Shown piece by piece: positions 62,926-64,000 of a stretch of 64,000 bases of DNA (position 1 is the stretch's first letter; every line of letters starts with the position of its first letter). Both the position numbers and the translations under genes were made by a program. The stretch is from the NCBI GenBank assembly GCA_046047495.1, contig JBJOHV010000055.1, positions 14,959-78,958 on the forward strand. Reading direction: 5' to 3'. Below the pieces are notes generated by a model that saw only the letters and a program-made list of their open reading frames with translations, had not been told where the DNA came from and ran no database searches. The stretch is from NORP240 sp046047495. Lineage in GTDB: Bacteria; Pseudomonadota; Gammaproteobacteria; Pseudomonadales; Pseudohongiellaceae.

Positions 62926-63369
62926 TTATCGCTGGTGGAGCAGGTAATCCCTGATGCCTGCCATCAGCGCGCCGTCCCGTTGGGCATCGAACGACGGGGC
63001 AGACTGCCAGTCATAGAAAAAAATCGGCTTGCTGCGCAACTCCTCCGCCTCGTGGTCGTAGCGCGGGCAGACGTGGATGTGCAGGGCTGGTTCCAGATTG
63101 CCCAGTATCTCGTAATTGATGCGCACCGCATCGGTCAATGCCAGCAGGGCGTCTCCCAGGCGGGTGGCGTCCAGCAGGGCCTGCTGACGCTGCTCAGTTG
63201 ACAGCAGGTTGAGATGTCCCACCACAGGATCCGGCAAAAGCAGGCAGTAGCCGCGCAGGAACTGCGCCTCACCCATCACCACCCAGCCACTGTCCAGTCG
63301 GCAGATCGAACGGGGATTGTCGCCGCGGCGGCAGGCCTCCACCCAGCGATGGACCACTGTCATCCCCAT
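62926..63369 (-). CDS. HIT-family protein
   Basis: The 147-residue product begins at ATG 63369, one base of which is shared with the trxC TGA (TGATG). It has the core fold FLRGYCLLLPDPVVGHLNLL and, near the end, ALHIHVCPRYDHEAEELRSK. This keeps two of the three histidines of the HxHxH motif, with Cys in the third place. HIT proteins hydrolyse nucleotide phosphates or phosphoramidates. The substrate is unknown. ATG 63363 is an alternative start. Confidence 0.85.
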   Translation of the reverse strand: MGMTVVHRWVEACRRGDNPRSICRLDSGWVVMGEAQFLRGYCLLLPDPVVGHLNLLSTEQRQQALLDATRLGDALLALTDAVRINYEILGNLEPALHIHVCPRYDHEAEELRSKPIFFYDWQSAPSFDAQRDGALMAGIRDYLLHQR

Positions 63370-63788
63370 CACATCAGCCCCATGACCCAGCGCTGAAACT
63401 GTTCCGGGGGCAGAGCCCCCGACAGGCGCTCCACTTCCTTGCCCTGGCGCAGCATAACCAGTGTGGGGATGCTGCGGATGCCGAAGCGCTGTGCCAGCTC
63501 AGGGTATTCCTCGGTATTGAGTTTGCCGAGCCGCACCCGGGGTTCCAGGCGGGCGGCCGCCGCCTCGAACACCGGCGCAAACTGGCGGCAGGGGCCGCAC
63601 CAGGGCGCCCAGAAATCCACCACCAGCGGAATATCCGCTTCAGCATGGGCAGCGAAATTATCAGGTGCCAGGTGTACCGGTTTGCCGCTGAAGAGGGGTT
63701 GCTTGCAGGCACCACAACGGCCTTCCCCGGTAAGGCGCTCTTCGGGCAGGCGATTCTTGCGGTGGCAGTGGGGACAGGCGACCAGCAT
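63369..63788 (-). CDS. trxC: Thioredoxin 2
   Basis: From ATG 63788 the product has 139 residues, the same as E. coli TrxC. It has the N-terminal zinc motif C5, C8, C25, C28 (CPHC and CGAC) and the active site WCGPC at 63-67 (FWAPWCGPCRQF). It reduces protein disulphides in the cytoplasm, often under oxidative stress. An in-frame extension to 63869 has no family support. It is coupled to the HIT gene. Confidence 0.96.
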   Translation of the reverse strand: MLVACPHCHRKNRLPEERLTGEGRCGACKQPLFSGKPVHLAPDNFAAHAEADIPLVVDFWAPWCGPCRQFAPVFEAAAARLEPRVRLGKLNTEEYPELAQRFGIRSIPTLVMLRQGKEVERLSGALPPEQFQRWVMGLM

Positions 63789-63840
63789 GGCGGTTGAACC
63801 TCGAATAGTGGGCGACGGAATTCCGTAGTGGGTGCTGGAA

Positions 63841-63893
63841 CTTTGGCGCCTGACTCGCCAAAGAGTCAATATTCCGGCGCCACGGGCGCCGGA
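63841..63893. other. Two consecutive hairpins upstream of trxC
   Basis: CTTTGGCG (63841-63848) pairs with CGCCAAAG (63856-63863), and TCCGGCGCC (63873-63881) pairs with GGCGCCGGA (63885-63893). Neither has a clear T-run. They might be terminators of a neighbouring gene outside the window or repeat elements. The last 107 bases (63894-64000) are AT-rich and show no gene. Confidence 0.6.
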
Positions 63894-64000
63894 CAGGATC
63901 CTCGAGGATTCTCCAGGAAAAATAATAAATATAGCTAAATCAGTGAGTTGCGACTGCTAATCGGCAATGTTCCGCGATACTTTAAGCCCTGGAACACTTA

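Overview
The window is a GC-rich (roughly 60-65 %) piece of a Gammaproteobacterial chromosome. Nearly every housekeeping protein has a Pseudomonas-like or marine-gammaproteobacterial form: long NrdA with ATP cones, PilU, RNase T next to PyrC, Rnf subunits next to Nth, TrxC, SbcB, and Dcd of the 188-190 residue type. Periplasmic, TonB-dependent and di-heme cytochrome proteins point to a free-living, respiring Gram-negative. I see no tRNA, rRNA, CRISPR array, integrase, transposase or prophage gene. The species cannot be named from this sequence alone. LAYOUT. 1-6.2 kb: cut-off M1 aminopeptidase, secreted B3 metallo-beta-lactamase-fold protein of the Gln-ligand type, a small lipoprotein behind ilvD, then an alkylation-repair pair (Ada-AlkA fusion plus ogt). 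6.2-13.6 kb: a TonB-like membrane protein, a MATE transporter with a possible leader region, XdhC, a secreted protein of unknown function, an amidase and pilU. 13.6-22.4 kb: pyrB, sbcB, an acyltransferase, a DUF349 protein and dinG. 22.4-28.7 kb: periplasmic peptidyl-prolyl isomerase, MocA-like nucleotidyltransferase, a small protein, and class Ia ribonucleotide reductase nrdAB with an upstream NrdR box. 28.7-36.6 kb: argF with a possible Arg-rich leader and terminator, an orphan HyuB, grxD, a 475-bp repeat-packed gap, rnt-pyrC, argG and a YebC-family protein. 36.7-43.5 kb: a tight minus-strand operon (serine protease, rnfA, B, C, D, E, nth) that lacks rnfG. 43.6-52.3 kb: gamma-glutamyltransferase, NHL-type protein, the FO synthase FbiC (coenzyme F420 precursor), an atypical SDR, a membrane protein with a CDP-alcohol phosphatidyltransferase, and a membrane-anchored split-barrel-like protein. 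52.4-64 kb: TonB-dependent receptor, a metallopeptidase/ATP-grasp ligase pair, metG, rubredoxin, dcd, a membrane protein/FixH-like/MauG-like operon, a Cys-rich SAP mini-protein behind an FNR-type promoter, a HIT protein and trxC. HOW IT FITS TOGETHER. Nucleotide and arginine supply (pyrB, pyrC, argF, argG, nrdAB, dcd) and DNA upkeep (sbcB, dinG, nth, ada-alkA, ogt) dominate. Redox proteins are the second theme (Rnf, rubredoxin, Grx4, TrxC, FbiC, MauG). The least ordinary features are: a dispersed ~70-80 bp palindrome in four copies, three of which supply stop codons to genes and one of which encodes the C-terminus of Nth; the rnf operon without rnfG; FbiC in a proteobacterium, with two possible flavin/deazaflavin split-barrel proteins elsewhere in the window; and the overlapping metallopeptidase/ATP-grasp gene pair.
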